From the NCBI RefSeq assembly GCF_013350005.1, contig NZ_JABVWW010000011.1:1-64000 (forward strand): a stretch of 64,000 bases of DNA. The letters run 5' to 3'. A program made the position numbers and the translations under genes. The stretch is from Methylocystis silviterrae. Lineage in GTDB: Bacteria; Pseudomonadota; Alphaproteobacteria; Rhizobiales; Beijerinckiaceae. Under the pieces are notes generated by a model. That model worked only from the letters and a program-made list of their open reading frames with translations. It ran no database searches and was not told where the DNA came from. Positions 62,305-64,000 of this stretch are shown in pieces (within the stretch, counting starts at the first letter, position 1; every line of letters begins with the position of its first letter).

Positions 62305-64000
62305 TTGCGCATTCTGGCGATCAGAGGCGCTAATCTCGCCAGTCTCGCCGAAGGCTTCGCCATCGACTTCGACAGCGAGCCGCTGCGCTCGGCGGGCCTC
62401 TTCGCCATCACCGGAGAAACCGGCGCCGGCAAGTCGACGATTCTCGACGCGATCTGTCTCGCGCTTTACGACAAATTCCCGCGCGTCGTCGCGGCCGGCG
62501 CGAGCGAAGGCGCGCCAGATCCGTCTGGAGAGACGCTCGGCTCTGGCGACCCGCGCACAATTCTTCGCCGCGGCGCCGGACGCGGGTTCGCGGAGGTCGA
62601 TTTTATTGGCAAGGACGGGCTGCGCTATCGGGCGCGCTGCGACCTACAGCGCGCGCGCGGCAGAGCGTCGGGCGCGCTACAAAAGCGCGCCAGGTCGCTG
62701 TGGCGAATCGACGAGGCCGGCGAAATCGTCGCGCCGGTCGAGAGCGGCATAGAGCCGGTCAACGCTCGCGTCGTCGAATTGACCGATCTCACCTTCGACC
62801 AGTTTCGTCGCACGGCGCTTTTGGCGCAGGGCGAATTCGACGCCTTTCTGCGCGCCGACGCGAAGGAGCGCGCCGAGCTTCTCGAAAAAATCACCGGCGC
62901 TGAAATCTATGGCGTTCTGTCGCAGCGGGCCTTTGAGCGCGCCCGCGAGGCGCAACAGGCGACAGCTCTTATCGAACGCAGTTGCGCCCAGATCGGCGTG
63001 ATGTCGGAAGACGAACGCGCCGCGATCGATGCAGACGTCGCAGCGACCGAAGCCGAACGTGCGCAAGTCGCCGAAAGGCGCAGCGCGATGGCTGATGCGC
63101 TGCGCCGGTTCGACGCCTTGGCTCAGGCGCACGCAAAGCTTGCGCAGGCGATGACGGCGCGCGCGGGCGCGTTGCGGGCGTTTGACGAGATGGCGCCGCG
63201 GCGCGAAACGCTCGCGGCGCTCGCGCAGGTCGAGCCGCTGCGCGCCCCGCGGGACGAGACGCGGCGCGCCGAGGAAACGCAAAAGACGACGCTCGAAGAC
63301 GCCGCCGACGCCCAAGCGAAAGCGGGCGCCGCTCAAGAAGCTTTCGCCGCTCAGGAGGCGCGCGCGCGCTCGGCTTCAGAGGAGGTCGCCGCCTCGGAAG
63401 CCGAGATGACCCGTTTTGCGCCGATCTGGTCCGAAGCGGCGGCGCTCGACGCGCGCATCGCCAATTTGGCGCAGGAGGAAGCGAAGGCGCGGAGCGTCGC
63501 TCGGGACGCCGCGTTGCGCGCGCAGGCGAAGCGGGACGAACGCGCCGAAACAATGGAACGGCGCGCCGATATTGAACGCGAGAAGGAGACGGCGCTCGCG
63601 GAGCTTGCGCGCCTCGAGCCGGCGCGGGCGCTCAGCGAACGCTGGCGAGACATCGACGATTGGCTGACGAAGCGCGCCGAAATCTCGCAAGCCAAGCGCG
63701 CCTGTGATGGCGCGCTCGCAGCGGCCTTCGCCGACATCGATCGCGGCGACGCCACGCTTGCGGACTTTAACGCGCGCGACGCGCAAGACAGAGCGGCCTG
63801 TGAAAAGCTAGCCGCGCAAATTGCGGACCGCGACTGCGCGCTCGTCGCCCTCGACGAAACGGCCGCGCTCGCCCGCGCTGACGATTTGACGCGCGCCGTC
63901 GAGCTGATCGAAGCTTTGCGTAGATGCGCGCGCACATTTGACGAGGCGGACGTCGCGGCGGCTTCCGCGCATCAGGACATCGCCCGCTACGCTGAGGACG
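62305..64000 (+). CDS. sbcC: Exonuclease subunit SbcC (partial, runs off the window)
   Basis: The first 565 codons of a Rad50/SMC-type ATPase. The N-terminus is LRILAIRGANLASLAEGF with Walker A GETGAGKSTI (about residues 36-45) and the FRRTALLAQGEFDAFL Q-loop segment (about 160-175). A long Ala/Glu/Arg-rich coiled coil follows to the window end. The start is TTG 62305: AGGAGG lies 7 bases upstream inside the end of sbcD, and no ATG is in frame nearby. No stop is reached by 64000. Confidence 0.95.
   Translation, partial: MRILAIRGANLASLAEGFAIDFDSEPLRSAGLFAITGETGAGKSTILDAICLALYDKFPRVVAAGASEGAPDPSGETLGSGDPRTILRRGAGRGFAEVDFIGKDGLRYRARCDLQRARGRASGALQKRARSLWRIDEAGEIVAPVESGIEPVNARVVELTDLTFDQFRRTALLAQGEFDAFLRADAKERAELLEKITGAEIYGVLSQRAFERAREAQQATALIERSCAQIGVMSEDERAAIDADVAATEAERAQVAERRSAMADALRRFDALAQAHAKLAQAMTARAGALRAFDEMAPRRETLAALAQVEPLRAPRDETRRAEETQKTTLEDAADAQAKAGAAQEAFAAQEARARSASEEVAASEAEMTRFAPIWSEAAALDARIANLAQEEAKARSVARDAALRAQAKRDERAETMERRADIEREKETALAELARLEPARALSERWRDIDDWLTKRAEISQAKRACDGALAAAFADIDRGDATLADFNARDAQDRAACEKLAAQIADRDCALVALDETAALARADDLTRAVELIEALRRCARTFDEADVAAASAHQDIARYAED

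Overview
The window looks like the chromosome of a GC-rich alphaproteobacterial methylotroph, most likely a Methylocystis/Methylosinus-type methanotroph. The evidence is a complete fhcBADC set (formyl-tetrahydromethanopterin oxidation), a pqqA gene, a lanthanide-uptake (lut/lanmodulin) locus, a bacterial phosphatidylcholine synthase and Rhizobiales-type intergenic palindromes. No methane monooxygenase or methanol dehydrogenase gene lies in the window, so methanotrophy itself is inference.

Layout. 1-1600: a lower-GC accessory patch with a papain-like cysteine protease (possibly frameshifted at its 5' part), an unknown partner gene and an eroded IS66 transposase end. 1600-4400: FmdB zinc ribbon, alpha/beta hydrolase, infC (apparent AUU start) and a secreted protein. 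4400-13050, all on the minus strand: a lanthanide-acquisition locus read in the order DUF1614-like membrane protein, TonB-dependent receptor, lanmodulin-like EF-hand protein, periplasmic binding protein, beta-propeller, ABC ATPase, ABC permease, methyltransferase. 13340-17085: SpoIIAA-like protein, divergent histidine kinase/response regulator pair, di-haem cytochrome c peroxidase and a 25-codon pqqA. 17435-21865: fhcBADC. Together the 4.4-21.9 kb stretch gathers metal uptake (lanthanide), cofactor precursor (PQQ) and the downstream C1 oxidation complex.

21.9-33 kb is mainly housekeeping: putA, hsp20, a UbiH-type hydroxylase, phosphatidylcholine synthase, quinone oxidoreductase, rsfS, rlmH and purA. 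It also holds two RNA elements not seen as ORFs: a candidate small RNA with an anti-Shine-Dalgarno hairpin loop at 29.25 kb, and an attenuator-like pair of overlapping hairpins before purA. 33-41.7 kb is a surface-glycan region with three paralogous glycosyltransferases, a broken methyltransferase, a Tat-exported OpgG/OpgD-type glucan protein and an amino acid permease.

41.8-64 kb carries photolyase, cobT, a LysM protein, 5-formyl-THF cyclo-ligase with a probable 6S RNA upstream, a PmtA-like methyltransferase coupled to mnmA, prs, an AraC regulator, an acyl-CoA synthetase, an IHF-type DNA-binding protein, a protease-inhibitor-like protein, hemN, a RecD-like helicase, an HNH nuclease, and sbcD with the 5' part of sbcC running off the end. 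Function calls rest on motif recognition by eye; no database search was run.
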